Assembly (NCBI RefSeq): GCF_003984645.1
Contig: NZ_RWKI01000025.1
Coordinates: 1 to 47,733 of the forward strand
Source of the DNA: Variovorax sp. MHTC-1
GTDB lineage: Bacteria > Pseudomonadota > Gammaproteobacteria > Burkholderiales > Burkholderiaceae_C
Direction of reading: 5' to 3'
Length of the DNA: 47,733 nt
Below the pieces are notes generated by a model. The model saw only the letters and a program-made list of their open reading frames with translations, was not told the DNA's origin and searched no databases. Position numbers and translations under genes: made by a program. Every line of letters begins with the position of its first letter. The first letter of the stretch is position 1. Positions 8,169 through 16,152 of this stretch are shown one piece after another.

Positions 8169-9023
8169 ATGGCGAAGATCTTCTGCATCGCGAACCAGAA
8201 GGGCGGCGTCGGCAAGACCACGACCACCGTCAACCTGGCCGCCGGCCTGGCCAAGGTGGGCCAGCGCGTCTTGATGATCGATCTCGACCCGCAGGGCAAT
8301 GCCACCATGGGCTCGGGCATCGACAAGCGGAAGCTGGAAACGACGGTGTACGACGTGCTGCTCGAATCCGCTTCCGTGGCGGAAGCGCGGGTGAAGTCCG
8401 AGAAGTGCGGCTATGACGTGCTGGGCGCGAACCGCGAACTGGCCGGTGCCGAGGTTGAAATGGTCGCTCTCGACCGGCGCGAGAAGCGCCTGCGCACTGC
8501 GCTGGCTGCCGTCGGCGCCGAGTACGACTTCATCCTGATCGACTGCCCGCCCAGCTTGAGCCTCCTCACGCTCAACGGCCTGTGCTCCGCCCACGGCGTG
8601 ATCGTCCCGATGCAGTGCGAGTACTTCGCGCTCGAAGGGCTGACCGACCTGGTCAACACCATCAAGCAGGTGCACGCCAACCTCAACAAGAATTTGCAAA
8701 TCATCGGCCTGCTGCGCGTGATGTTCGATCCGCGCATCACGCTGCAGCAGCAGGTCAGCGAGCAGCTCAAGTCCCACTTCGGCGAAAAAGTGTTCGACAC
8801 CGTGATCCCGCGCAATGTGCGGCTGGCCGAGGCGCCGAGCTATGGCCTGCCGGGCGTGGTCTTCGATCCGGCGGCCCGGGGCAGCCAGGCTTTCATCGCC
8901 TTTGCGCAGGAGCTGGTCGAGAAGATGCCGCCGGCCAGTGCGATGGCGGGTGCCGCCGCCGCGCCCGCGCCGGAGCCGATGGACGCGCCGCCGGTGGTGC
9001 TCCAGGATCCGAACGGCCTCTAG
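8169..9023 (+). CDS. parA: Chromosome partitioning ATPase ParA
   Basis: A 284-residue Walker-type ATPase (Soj/ParA) that binds the nucleoid with ATP and is stimulated by ParB to move origins apart. The deviant Walker A motif KGGVGKTT is at residues 11-18, with the signature lysine Lys11. Switch I (DLDPQGNAT) and Walker B (DFILIDCPPS) are intact. It lacks the N-terminal DNA-binding domain of plasmid ParA proteins, as expected for a chromosomal Soj type. The C-terminal tail is rich in alanine and proline. The two parS sites lie upstream in mnmG and rsmG. Confidence 0.97.
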   Translation: MAKIFCIANQKGGVGKTTTTVNLAAGLAKVGQRVLMIDLDPQGNATMGSGIDKRKLETTVYDVLLESASVAEARVKSEKCGYDVLGANRELAGAEVEMVALDRREKRLRTALAAVGAEYDFILIDCPPSLSLLTLNGLCSAHGVIVPMQCEYFALEGLTDLVNTIKQVHANLNKNLQIIGLLRVMFDPRITLQQQVSEQLKSHFGEKVFDTVIPRNVRLAEAPSYGLPGVVFDPAARGSQAFIAFAQELVEKMPPASAMAGAAAAPAPEPMDAPPVVLQDPNGL

Positions 9024-9046
9024 GGCCCGCCGGATCGATCTCTTTT

Positions 9047-9063
9047 GCTATCAATTTCGCAGC
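9047..9063. repeat. Short GCTATCAA repeat, copy 2 (imperfect)
   Basis: GCTATCAATTTCGCAGC shares its left half and its GC ends with the palindrome at 4771-4787. It occupies most of the gap between the parA stop and the ATG of the following hydrolase gene, immediately before that start codon. It may form a weak hairpin that hides the ribosome binding region, which is inference. Confidence 0.4.
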
Positions 9064-9065
9064 AG

Positions 9066-9608
9066 ATGACTGTTCCGAAAATCCTGTTGCTGCCCGGCTG
9101 GCAAAACAGCGATCCGCCGCATTGGCAGAGCCGCTGGGAGGCCGTCCATGGCGATCACCGGGTCGAGCAGCATGAATGGATGCGCCCGCTGCGCGGCGAC
9201 TGGTCGGCTCGCCTCGAGGAAGAGATCCTGGCCGCACCTGGCCAAGTCGCACTCGTCGCGCACAGCCTGGGCTGCATTCTCGTCGCCGCCTGGGCCGCGC
9301 ACTCGCGCAACACGCACAAGGTGCAGGCCGCACTGCTGGTCGCTCCGGGCGACCTGGAGCGCGAGGATCTGCGCGAGCTGATCCCCGGCTGGGCGCCGAT
9401 CGCCCGCCAAGCCTTGCCGTTCCGCGCTCTTGTGACCGCGGCCAACGACGACCCCTACTGTGCCGCCGAGCGATCGCGCGAGATGGCACGCGACTGGGGA
9501 GCCCGCTACATCGACGCAGGTCGGGGTGGCCACTTGAATGGCGAATCCGGCCTGGGCGACTGGCCCCATGGCCGGCAATTGCTGAACGATCTATTGAAAG
9601 AAGAATGA
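9066..9608 (+). CDS. RBBP9/YdeN-family alpha/beta hydrolase between parA and parB
   Basis: A 180-residue serine hydrolase of the RBBP9/YdeN type. The nucleophile is Ser67 in VAHSLGC. An acidic residue in TAANDDPYC and His in GGHLNGESGLGDW complete the triad, and the opening LLLPGWQNSDPPHW is characteristic. Substrates of this family are poorly known. ATG at 9066 is preferred, and a TTG seven codons upstream lies inside the repeat. Its stop overlaps the parB start (ATGA), so parB translation is probably coupled to it. Insertion of a metabolic-looking hydrolase into a segregation operon is odd and worth testing for function. Confidence 0.88.
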   Translation: MTVPKILLLPGWQNSDPPHWQSRWEAVHGDHRVEQHEWMRPLRGDWSARLEEEILAAPGQVALVAHSLGCILVAAWAAHSRNTHKVQAALLVAPGDLEREDLRELIPGWAPIARQALPFRALVTAANDDPYCAAERSREMARDWGARYIDAGRGGHLNGESGLGDWPHGRQLLNDLLKEE

Positions 9609-10555
9609 CCTCGATGGCCACCAAGAAACCCAAGGGCCTCGGCCGCGGACTCGAAGCCCTGCTGGGCCCGACCTTCAACGGCCCGGACAGCTCCGCCAAC
9701 GACGATGCCGCGCCGCCCAACCCGACCGCCCTGAACCTCGACCAGATGGTGCCCGGCGTCTACCAGCCGCGCACGCGCATGGACGAGGGTGCGCTCTACG
9801 AACTGGCCGAGAGCATCAAGGCGCAGGGGATCATGCAGCCGATCCTGGTTCGCCGCCTCGACACCGACGCGGCGCGCGCCAAGAACGCCGAGTTCGAGAT
9901 CATCGCGGGTGAGCGCCGCTTCCGCGCGGCCAAGCTGGCCGGCCTCGACAGCGTGCCCGTGCTGGTGCGCGACGTGCCGAACGAAGCCGCCGCAGCCATG
10001 TCGCTGATCGAGAACATCCAGCGCGAAGATCTCAACCCGCTGGAAGAGGCTCAAGGCCTGCAACGCCTGGTCGCCGAGTTTGGGCTCACTCACGAATCCG
10101 CTGCACAAGCGGTGGGCCGTTCGCGCAGCGCCGCCAGCAACCTGCTGCGCCTGCTGAACCTGGCCGAACCCGCGCAGGCGATGCTGATGGCGGGCGACAT
10201 CGACATGGGCCATGCGCGGGCGCTGCTCTCGCTCGACAAGGGCACCCAGATCACCGCCGCCAACCAGATCGCTGCCAAGAAGCTCTCGGTGCGCGAAGCC
10301 GAGGCGCTGGTCAAGAAGCTGGCCGCCGAATTCAGCCTGACGCCGTCGCCGCGGCGCGGCGCGGCCGAGAAGTCGCGCGACCTCCAGCGCGTCGAGGAAG
10401 AGCTGGCCGACCTGCTGGCGGCCGAAGTCGAGGTGCGCATCAAGAAGCGCAGCAAGCGCAACGGGAAGATGGAGGAGAGCGGCGAGCTCGCCATCCACTT
10501 CGGCTCGCTCGACGCGCTCAACGGTCTGATCGACCGCATCCGCCAAACGGCATAA
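9605..10555 (+). CDS. parB: Chromosome partitioning protein ParB
   Basis: A 316-residue ParB/Spo0J protein that binds parS, loads as a CTP-dependent clamp and recruits segregation machinery. The basic N-terminal KKPKGLGRGLEALLG is the ParA-contacting peptide. The CTP-binding box contains GERRFRAAKLAG. A helix-turn-helix (LTHESAAQAVGRSRSAASNL) recognises parS, and the C-terminal dimerisation domain is complete. The start at 9605 overlaps the hydrolase stop. A second ATG at 9614 is possible. No clear hairpin terminator follows. Confidence 0.97.
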   Translation: MTSMATKKPKGLGRGLEALLGPTFNGPDSSANDDAAPPNPTALNLDQMVPGVYQPRTRMDEGALYELAESIKAQGIMQPILVRRLDTDAARAKNAEFEIIAGERRFRAAKLAGLDSVPVLVRDVPNEAAAAMSLIENIQREDLNPLEEAQGLQRLVAEFGLTHESAAQAVGRSRSAASNLLRLLNLAEPAQAMLMAGDIDMGHARALLSLDKGTQITAANQIAAKKLSVREAEALVKKLAAEFSLTPSPRRGAAEKSRDLQRVEEELADLLAAEVEVRIKKRSKRNGKMEESGELAIHFGSLDALNGLIDRIRQTA

Positions 10556-10589
10556 CTCCCAACATCTCTGATCCCTTGCTTCCGGGCGA

Positions 10590-10619
10590 TTGATTCGCCG
10601 GCTTCTTTGCGCATATGCT
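10590..10619 (+). promoter_or_regulatory. Possible sigma-70 promoter for the CsgG-like lipoprotein gene
   Basis: TTGATT (10590-10595) and TATGCT (10614-10619), 18 bases apart, each match four of six consensus positions. They sit about 50 bases upstream of the lipoprotein start, followed by an AT-rich leader. This is the best candidate in the gap between parB and the lipoprotein gene, but the match is only moderate. Confidence 0.35.
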
Positions 10620-10671
10620 CAGGAGTTACTTTTTTTAACTTTAGTCCGAAAGTTCTCGGAGGGGATCCACC

Positions 10672-11574
10672 ATGCACATCGCTCGTCTTCCGCTAGCCGC
10701 CGTCGCCGTGGGGGCGCTTCTTTTGACCGGTTGCCAGACCACCGACATGCAGATGGGCAGCCAGAGCGCGAAGACCGTGGCGACCGGCAGCGCCGCCGGC
10801 AGTGCATCGGCCAACACCAGCAGTTCGCTCGAGCGCTGCGGCTCGCCGCTGGGCACGGTGTCGCTGATCGAGAACCAGTCGGCCGGCTGGTACACCATTC
10901 TTCGCAACGAGTACCGCCTGCCGCCCACCGCCAACCTGCTGCGCCTCCTGATCCAGCAATCCAACTGCTTCGTGGTGGTCGAGCGCGGAGCGGCCGGCAT
11001 GAACGCGATGTCGCGCGAACGCGATCTCATGGCCTCCGGCGAAATGCGCCAGGGAAGCAATTTCGGCCGCGGGCAGATGGTGGCCTCCGACTACGGCCTC
11101 TCGCCGGAGATCGTGTTCAGCAACAGCAATGCCGGCGGCGCAGGCGCCTCGCTGGGCGGCCTGGTCGGCGGTCGTTACAGCGGCGTCCTGGCCGCGGTCG
11201 GCGGCAACCTGCAGACCAAGGAAGCCAGCGCGCTGCTCACGCTGATCGACAACCGCTCCGGCGTGCAGGTCGCGGCTTCGGAAGGCAGCGCCTCCAAGAC
11301 CGACTTCGGCGCCTTCGGCTCCGTCTTCGGCGGCAGCGGCGCCGGCGCGCTCGGCGGCTACACCAACACGGCGCAGGGCAAGGTGATCAGCGCCGCCTTC
11401 ATGGACGCCTTCAACCAGATGGTCGTTTCGCTGCGCAACTACAAGGCGCAGACGGTGCAAGGGCAGGGCTTGGGCGGCGGCGGCCGGCTGGGTGTGGACG
11501 GCGGCGTGGCGCCGTCGCAGACCTCGGCACCGGCGGAACGCGCTCCTACACGCCGCAACGGCACCAGGAAATAA
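10672..11574 (+). CDS. CsgG/HfaB-like lipoprotein
   Basis: A 300-residue protein with a lipoprotein signal peptide: hydrophobic residues 4-19 then the lipobox LTGC with Cys21 as the likely lipidated residue. The body resembles the CsgG/HfaB family: a FVVVER strand, a long polar region, TKEASALLTLIDNRSGVQV and a glycine-rich middle. In curli systems CsgG forms an outer-membrane secretion pore. No curli genes are seen here, so this is probably one of the stand-alone paralogues of unknown role. The C-terminus is low-complexity and rich in Gly, Ala and Pro. A strong hairpin terminator follows. Confidence 0.78.
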   Translation: MHIARLPLAAVAVGALLLTGCQTTDMQMGSQSAKTVATGSAAGSASANTSSSLERCGSPLGTVSLIENQSAGWYTILRNEYRLPPTANLLRLLIQQSNCFVVVERGAAGMNAMSRERDLMASGEMRQGSNFGRGQMVASDYGLSPEIVFSNSNAGGAGASLGGLVGGRYSGVLAAVGGNLQTKEASALLTLIDNRSGVQVAASEGSASKTDFGAFGSVFGGSGAGALGGYTNTAQGKVISAAFMDAFNQMVVSLRNYKAQTVQGQGLGGGGRLGVDGGVAPSQTSAPAERAPTRRNGTRK

Positions 11575-11594
11575 GGCGCGGCGCTCAGGGTGCA

Positions 11595-11627
11595 AAGCCC
11601 GGCGGCTCTTCGAGCCCCGGGCTTTTT
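11595..11627 (+). terminator. Rho-independent terminator after the CsgG-like gene
   Basis: GCCCGG and GGCTC pair with GAGCC and CCGGGC around a TTC loop, with one bulged C, followed directly by TTTTT. This makes an eleven-base-pair GC-rich stem with a U tract. It sits between the convergent lipoprotein and FAD-oxidase genes. The opposite strand carries only a three-base U run, so it should act mainly on the lipoprotein transcript. Confidence 0.9.
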
Positions 11628-11637
11628 GCATTCTTCT

Positions 11638-13062
11638 TCAGAGGCTGAAGATCTTGCCCGGATTCATGATGTTCTTCGGATCGAGCGCGCGCTTGATCGT
11701 GCGCATCATGTCGATCGCGCCGGTGCCGGCTTCGGCCACCAGGAAATCCATCTTGTGCAGGCCCACGCCGTGCTCGCCCGTGCAGGTGCCCTCGAGCGCC
11801 AGCGCGCGCGACACCAGCGCATGGTTGAGCTTCTCGGCCGTGACGCGCTCCTCGGGCGCATTCGGATCCAGCAAATAGCCGAAGTGGAAATTGCCGTCGC
11901 CCACGTGGCCGACCAGGAAGTAGGGGATGCCGCTGGCGTCGGCCTCGGCCACCGACTCGAGCAGGCAGTCGGCCAGGCGCGAGATCGGCACGCAGGTGTC
12001 GGTCGAAATCACGCGGCAGCCGGGGCGCGACTGCACGGCCGCGAAATAGCTGTTGTGCCGCGCCGTCCACAGGCGCGTGCGCTCCTCCGGCGTGCTGGCC
12101 CATTCGAAAGCCTTGCCGCCGTGGCCGCTGGCCAGTTCCTGCACGGTCTCGGCCTGCTCCTTGACGCCGGCCGGCGAGCCGTGGAACTCCATCAGCAGCA
12201 TCGGTTCCTCGCGCAGGCCGAGCTTGGCGTAGGCGTTCACCATGCGCACCGTGTTGACGTCGATCAGCTCGACGCGCGCGATCGGCACGCCCAGCTGGAT
12301 GATCTCGATCGTGGTGCGCACGGCCGCCTCGATGCTCGGGAACGAGCAGATCGCGGCCGACACCGCCTCGGGCAGCGGATAGAGGCGCAACGTGATCTCG
12401 GTCACCACGCCCAGCGTGCCCTCGCTGCCGACCATCAGCCGCGTGAGGTCGTAGCCGGCCGATGACTTCTTGGCGCGCGTGCCGGTGCGGATCACCTCGC
12501 CGCTCGCCGTGACTACCTCCAGCGCCAGCACGTTCTCGCGCATGGTGCCGTAGCGCACCGCGTTCGTGCCGCTCGCGCGGGTGGCGGTCATGCCGCCGAT
12601 CGAAGCGTCGGCGCCCGGGTCGATGGGGAAGAAGAGGCCGGTGCTCTTGATTTCGTCGTTGAGCTGCTTGCGCGTGACGCCGGGCTGCACCGTGACCGTG
12701 AGGTCGTCGGCATTGACCGACAGCACGCGGTTCATGCGGCTCACGTCGATGCTGATGCCACCCTGCACCGCCAGCAGGTGCCCTTCGAGCGAGGAGCCGA
12801 CGCCGAAGGGAATGACCGGCACGCTGCAGTCGCTCGCGAGCTTGACCGCATCGGCCACGTCCTGCGTGCTCTCGGCAAAGACCACGGCCGAGGGCGGCGG
12901 CGCATCGAAGGAGGACTCGTCGCGCCCGTGCTGCGCGCGCACCGCCATCGCGGTCGAGCAGCGATCGGCAAAGCGCGCCTTCAGGGCGTCGATCAGTGCA
13001 TCGGGCACTTCGCGCAGCGCGATCTCGGGCGTGAGATGGGAAAGGGCGGCAGGGGCGTTCAT
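11638..13062 (-). CDS. FAD-linked oxidase, D-lactate dehydrogenase/GlcD type
   Basis: A 474-residue flavoprotein of the FAD_binding_4 / FAD-oxidase_C family, which includes D-lactate dehydrogenase (cytochrome), glycolate oxidase GlcD and D-2-hydroxyglutarate dehydrogenase. The FAD-binding part has VPVIPFGVGSSLEGH and TVQPGVTRKQLN. GSEGTLGVVTEITLRL marks the end of the PCMH domain, and the C-terminal domain has VGHVGDGNFHFG and GTCTGEHGVG, typical of alpha-hydroxy acid oxidation with a quinone or cytochrome acceptor. The start at 13062 has CAGGAG upstream. It is divergent from a cobalamin adenosyltransferase gene. D-lactate is the likeliest substrate but is not proven. Confidence 0.88.
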   Translation of the reverse strand: MNAPAALSHLTPEIALREVPDALIDALKARFADRCSTAMAVRAQHGRDESSFDAPPPSAVVFAESTQDVADAVKLASDCSVPVIPFGVGSSLEGHLLAVQGGISIDVSRMNRVLSVNADDLTVTVQPGVTRKQLNDEIKSTGLFFPIDPGADASIGGMTATRASGTNAVRYGTMRENVLALEVVTASGEVIRTGTRAKKSSAGYDLTRLMVGSEGTLGVVTEITLRLYPLPEAVSAAICSFPSIEAAVRTTIEIIQLGVPIARVELIDVNTVRMVNAYAKLGLREEPMLLMEFHGSPAGVKEQAETVQELASGHGGKAFEWASTPEERTRLWTARHNSYFAAVQSRPGCRVISTDTCVPISRLADCLLESVAEADASGIPYFLVGHVGDGNFHFGYLLDPNAPEERVTAEKLNHALVSRALALEGTCTGEHGVGLHKMDFLVAEAGTGAIDMMRTIKRALDPKNIMNPGKIFSL

Positions 13063-13120
13063 CGGCAGGTCTCCTGAAGGGTCTACCATTCTACGAACCG
13101 CACTAGAAAAGGCCCCCGAC

Positions 13121-13693
13121 ATGGGCAATCGACTCACCCAGATCGCCACGCGCACCGGCGACGACGGCACCACCGGCCTCGGCGACAACACGCGCGTGCC
13201 CAAGGACCACCTGCGCGTGCACGCGATGGGCGACGTGGATGAACTCAACTCGCACATCGGCGTGCTGCTGTGCGAGCCGATGCCGGCGCCCGTGCGCGAG
13301 CTGCTGGTCGACGTGCAGCACCAGCTCTTCAATCTCGGCGGCGAGCTCTCGATGCCCGGCTACGCGCTGCTCAGGGCCGATGCGCTGCTGCAGCTCGACA
13401 ACGCGCTGGCCGAGCACAATGCGGCGCTGCCGCGCCTGGCCGAGTTCATCCTGCCGGCCGGCACCCGCGCTGCCTCGCAGGCGCACGTGTGCCGCACGGT
13501 CGCGCGGCGCGCCGAGCGCGCGGTCGTCGCGCTCGGCGCGGAAGCCGAACTCAACGATGCGCCGCGCCAGTACCTCAACCGCCTGAGCGATCTGCTGTTC
13601 GTGCTTGCGCGTGTGCTCAACCGCGTCGACGGCGGCGACGACGTGTACTGGAAGAGCGAGCGCATGGCCCGTGCCGCTGCCGGTGAAGAATGA
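13121..13693 (+). CDS. Cob(I)yrinic acid a,c-diamide adenosyltransferase (PduO/MMAB type)
   Basis: A 190-residue ATP:cob(I)alamin adenosyltransferase of the PduO/MMAB fold, which makes adenosylcobalamin from cob(I)alamin and ATP. The N-terminal ATP loop TRTGDDGTTGLGD is clear, as are VDELNSHIG and the C-terminal helix block CRTVARRAERAVV with LNRLSDLLFVLAR. Length matches the family. Cobalamin-dependent partners are not in the window. The gene is divergent from the FAD oxidase gene and followed after 26 bases by a small secreted protein gene. Confidence 0.94.
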   Translation: MGNRLTQIATRTGDDGTTGLGDNTRVPKDHLRVHAMGDVDELNSHIGVLLCEPMPAPVRELLVDVQHQLFNLGGELSMPGYALLRADALLQLDNALAEHNAALPRLAEFILPAGTRAASQAHVCRTVARRAERAVVALGAEAELNDAPRQYLNRLSDLLFVLARVLNRVDGGDDVYWKSERMARAAAGEE

Positions 13694-13719
13694 CGACTTG
13701 AACTCCCGGAGCCCGAACC

Positions 13720-14073
13720 ATGTCCATCGAACCCCGTTTTCCCGCGCGGATCGCCGCGCTGATGTTCGCGGCCATGCTCGCGCTGCCGGCTGCCGCGCCG
13801 GCGCAGAGCGCCGACAACCCACCGAAGGCGCAGCGTGCCAACACCCTGAAAACCCCGCCGCGCGACAGTAAGGTCCTCGGCGGCATCGAGCGCGGCGCCG
13901 ATGCCACCGGCCGCGGCATCGACCGCGCGGGCAGCGCCACCGAGCGTGGTGTCAACAACGTGTCGGAGCGCGCAAGCCAGCCGGTGCGCAGGGTGGGCGA
14001 GGCCTTCGGGCGCAAGCTCGGCGGCGGCCATGCCGCGCCGCCGCCGGTCGGGCCGCAGGGCAGCGCGCCGTAG
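13720..14073 (+). CDS. Small secreted protein of unknown function
   Basis: A 117-residue protein with a signal peptide (basic start, hydrophobic residues about 11-25, cleavage probably after APAQS). The mature part is polar, basic and low-complexity. It contains an internal pattern of RGxDxTGRG / RAGSATERG / SERASQPV repeats suggesting an amphipathic helix, then a Gly/Pro-rich tail. I do not recognise a family with a known function. It is probably periplasmic. Codon use and frame are consistent with its neighbours, and ATG placement 26 bases after the adenosyltransferase gene supports it. Confidence 0.65.
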   Translation: MSIEPRFPARIAALMFAAMLALPAAAPAQSADNPPKAQRANTLKTPPRDSKVLGGIERGADATGRGIDRAGSATERGVNNVSERASQPVRRVGEAFGRKLGGGHAAPPPVGPQGSAP

Positions 14074-14167
14074 CAGCTTTGCTTTACCTCGCGCCTACAC
14101 GCATCGCGTGTGCGCGACACATGGGCCGCCGACACTGAACTCCTCATCAACGCGAAGGAGTTCCAAG

Positions 14168-14569
14168 ATGATCAAGTCCAAGAGCATGGCCGTGGCCGCA
14201 GCGGCGCTCGCGATGTGCATGGCAGGCAGCGCCTTTGCGCAGGATCGCCGGTTCGACCGCGACGATCGCCGGGGCCAGCAGCACTACCAGCAGCAGCAGC
14301 AGCGCCATTTCGACCGCCACGGTGCTCGCCAGGACTTCAGGGACGGCCGCCATTTCGACCGCCACGGCTATGCCCATCCGCGTGCCGAATGGCGCCGCGG
14401 CGGCTACGTGCCGCGCGAATATCGCGGCCGCAACTACGTGGTCGGCGACTGGCGTGGCCATCGTCTGCAACAGCCGCCGCGCGGCTACCAGTGGGTCGGC
14501 GTCGGCGGCGACTACGTGCTGGCCGCCATCGCCACCGGCCTGATCGCGCAGATCATCGCCGGCCAATAA
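14168..14569 (+). CDS. RcnB-family periplasmic protein
   Basis: A 133-residue secreted protein. A signal peptide (residues 1-24, ending SAFAQ) is followed by a region rich in Asp, Arg, Gln and His (DRRFDRDDRRG, a run of five Gln, repeated FDRHG). The C-terminal domain YRGRNYVVGDWR ... PPRGYQWVGVGGDYVL is characteristic of the RcnB family. E. coli RcnB is periplasmic and affects nickel and cobalt homeostasis. The role here is not established. A strong GAAGGAG sits at 14154-14160 before the start. The last segment is hydrophobic and may anchor to membrane. Confidence 0.85.
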   Translation: MIKSKSMAVAAAALAMCMAGSAFAQDRRFDRDDRRGQQHYQQQQQRHFDRHGARQDFRDGRHFDRHGYAHPRAEWRRGGYVPREYRGRNYVVGDWRGHRLQQPPRGYQWVGVGGDYVLAAIATGLIAQIIAGQ

Positions 14570-14573
14570 GGCT

Positions 14574-14816
14574 TCAGACGGCGGTCGGCGCCATCTGGGC
14601 GCACACGTTGCGCCCGGTGATGGTCAGGCGCAGGCCGCCGCCATGCCATTCGAGCCAGTTCAGTTTCACGTAGGCGTCGATGTCCTTGTCGTCGATCCGA
14701 TCGGCCTGGCGCTGAGTCAACAGATCGACCGTGGCGGGCAGCCCCTGCCGCAGTCGTTCCCGGGCCGCAGTCTCATCGGCTGCAGAAGTGCGTGTTGGAA
14801 TGGAAGTCGATGCCAT
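14574..14816 (-). CDS. Conserved hypothetical protein
   Basis: An 80-residue soluble protein with a polar N-terminal third and a compact C-terminal part (DKDIDAYVKLNWLEWHGGG ... LTITGRNVC). This looks like a small winged-helix or adaptor fold, but I cannot assign it. It faces the RcnB-like gene tail to tail with a four-base gap. No signal peptide or membrane segment is seen. Confidence 0.6.
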   Translation of the reverse strand: MASTSIPTRTSAADETAARERLRQGLPATVDLLTQRQADRIDDKDIDAYVKLNWLEWHGGGLRLTITGRNVCAQMAPTAV

Positions 14817-14923
14817 GGCTGGTTCTTTTTCCGATCGCTGAGGAATGGGGCCAATGTACGCTTCCTGTGTGAAGCGTCACGGACCTTTTTCTCGGATCAG
14901 GCCATAGGGACGCCGGCCGGGCA

Positions 14924-15412
14924 TCATTTGCGCTTGGGCTGCAGCAGCTTGCTGACCTCGTCCACGTTGGACCGGATGCGTTCGCTCACGATGTCGAAGG
15001 CCTCGGCCTGCGACTTGGCCGCCAGCTCCGACAGTTCGCGGATGTCGTCGAGCGCCTGCTTGAAGGCGGCCTTGCCCATGGCATCGAGCTTGGCAAGGTT
15101 CTCGCGCGGCTCGGTGGGCGACATGCCCTTCACCGCGCCCTGCCATTCGACGATCGACGCCTTGAGCATCTCGGTCTGGCGCTGCACCACCGCCTGCAGT
15201 CCCTGGTAGGACTTCTCGTTGGCCTGCACCAGCGCCTGCAGGTCCTTGCGACCGCTCTCGACGATGGCGCCCGCGGCGCCCGCCAGCGGAAGGGTCTGCA
15301 AGCGCTCGGCCATGCCCTTGAGCGGCTTGATGAAAGCATCCTGGACGTCGTCCGTCGCCGTGGGGCGCGCTTTCTTGGCGGCGGCGCTGCTCGACTTGCT
15401 GCTGGTTGCCAT
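14924..15412 (-). CDS. Phasin family protein
   Basis: A 162-residue protein with an Ala/Ser/Lys-rich N-terminus followed by long amphipathic helices (DAFIKPLKGMAERLQTLPLAG ... LVQANEKSYQGLQAVVQRQTEML) and a basic tail (LLQPKRK). This pattern fits the PHA-granule phasin family, whose members coat polyhydroxyalkanoate granules. The basic tail may contact DNA or the granule surface. The start at 15412 fits the family, and an upstream in-frame ATG gives an implausible extension. The promoter region is shared with the divergent TetR gene and its operator. Confidence 0.78.
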   Translation of the reverse strand: MATSSKSSSAAAKKARPTATDDVQDAFIKPLKGMAERLQTLPLAGAAGAIVESGRKDLQALVQANEKSYQGLQAVVQRQTEMLKASIVEWQGAVKGMSPTEPRENLAKLDAMGKAAFKQALDDIRELSELAAKSQAEAFDIVSERIRSNVDEVSKLLQPKRK

Positions 15413-15476
15413 GGGTGTCTCCGTTCTGTGGTTGGGGCTGCCACGATACGCCCACATCACGGTTCCGTGGAAGCGT

Positions 15477-15504
15477 TTGCAATTTCGGACGAATGTGCTA
15501 AATT
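15477..15504 (+). promoter_or_regulatory. tetR promoter with operator in the -35/-10 spacer (leaderless start)
   Basis: TTGCAA (15477-15482) and TAAATT (15499-15504), 16 bases apart, fit a sigma-70 promoter at four of six positions each. The spacer holds TCGGAC-N4-GTGCTA (15485-15500), a one-mismatch-per-arm version of the perfect palindrome found downstream of the same regulator gene at 16153-16168. The TetR ATG at 15511 lies about where transcription would begin, and no ribosome binding site is visible. The mRNA may therefore be leaderless and the gene autoregulated. Confidence 0.55.
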
Positions 15505-15510
15505 GCGCGC

Positions 15511-16113
15511 ATGGACGCCAAGACCCAGAAAAGCGAGATGACCCGCACCGCCATCGTCGGTGCAGCGATGGATCTCGCCTCGGCCGAAGGCCTGGAGGCC
15601 ATCACGCTGCAGGCGGTGGCCACGCGGCTGGGCTTGTCCAAGAGCGGGGTGTTCTCGCGCGTGGGTTCGCGCGAGGCGCTGCAGAAGGCGGTGATCGAGG
15701 AATTCGGCCGCCGCTTCCTGGCGGATGTCTTCGTGCCCGCGATGCAAAAGCCCAAGGGCCTCGCGCGCCTCGACGAGATCGTCTCGCGCTGGATCGTGCG
15801 CACGCGCGACGTGGAGATCGAAACCGGCTGCATCTACACGGCGGGCGCCTTCGAGCTCGACGACCGCGAAGGCGAGCTGCGCGACCTGCTGCTGGAAGAA
15901 GTGACCCGCTGGCGCGCCGCCCTGCGGCGCACGGTGCTGCAGGCGGTCGAAACCGGCGAGCTCAAGGCCGACACCGACCCCGCGCAGCTCGTCAGCGAGA
16001 TCAACGGCCTGATCATGGCCCTGCTGCACGACGCGCGCTTCCTGCGCGATACGCGTGCCGCCGACCGCGCCATGCTGACCTGGCAGCGGCTGGTCGCCAG
16101 CTACCGGGCCTGA
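15511..16113 (+). CDS. TetR/AcrR family transcriptional regulator
   Basis: A 200-residue TetR-type repressor. The N-terminal helix-turn-helix covers residues about 10-55 (ITLQAVATRLGLSKSGVFSRVGSREALQKAV). The C-terminal ligand domain resembles the TetR_C group with YTAGAFELDDREGELRDLL. Two similar palindromes flank the gene, one in its own promoter and one before the following peptide/hydrolase pair. This points to control of both transcripts by this protein. The ligand is unknown. Confidence 0.9.
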   Translation: MDAKTQKSEMTRTAIVGAAMDLASAEGLEAITLQAVATRLGLSKSGVFSRVGSREALQKAVIEEFGRRFLADVFVPAMQKPKGLARLDEIVSRWIVRTRDVEIETGCIYTAGAFELDDREGELRDLLLEEVTRWRAALRRTVLQAVETGELKADTDPAQLVSEINGLIMALLHDARFLRDTRAADRAMLTWQRLVASYRA

Positions 16114-16152
16114 ACCCATGTTTCTTTGCCTTCCCCTTCCTTCGTCTAGATT

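Noticed and set aside
14281..14310. CAG-rich run in the RcnB-like gene as a tandem repeat locus
   Set aside because: It is short and simply encodes the polyglutamine stretch of a low-complexity linker. No expansion is evident.
15458..15469. CACGG-TT-CCGTG palindrome in the phasin promoter region
   Set aside because: The arms are short and GC-rich, expected often by chance here, and no second copy was seen nearby.
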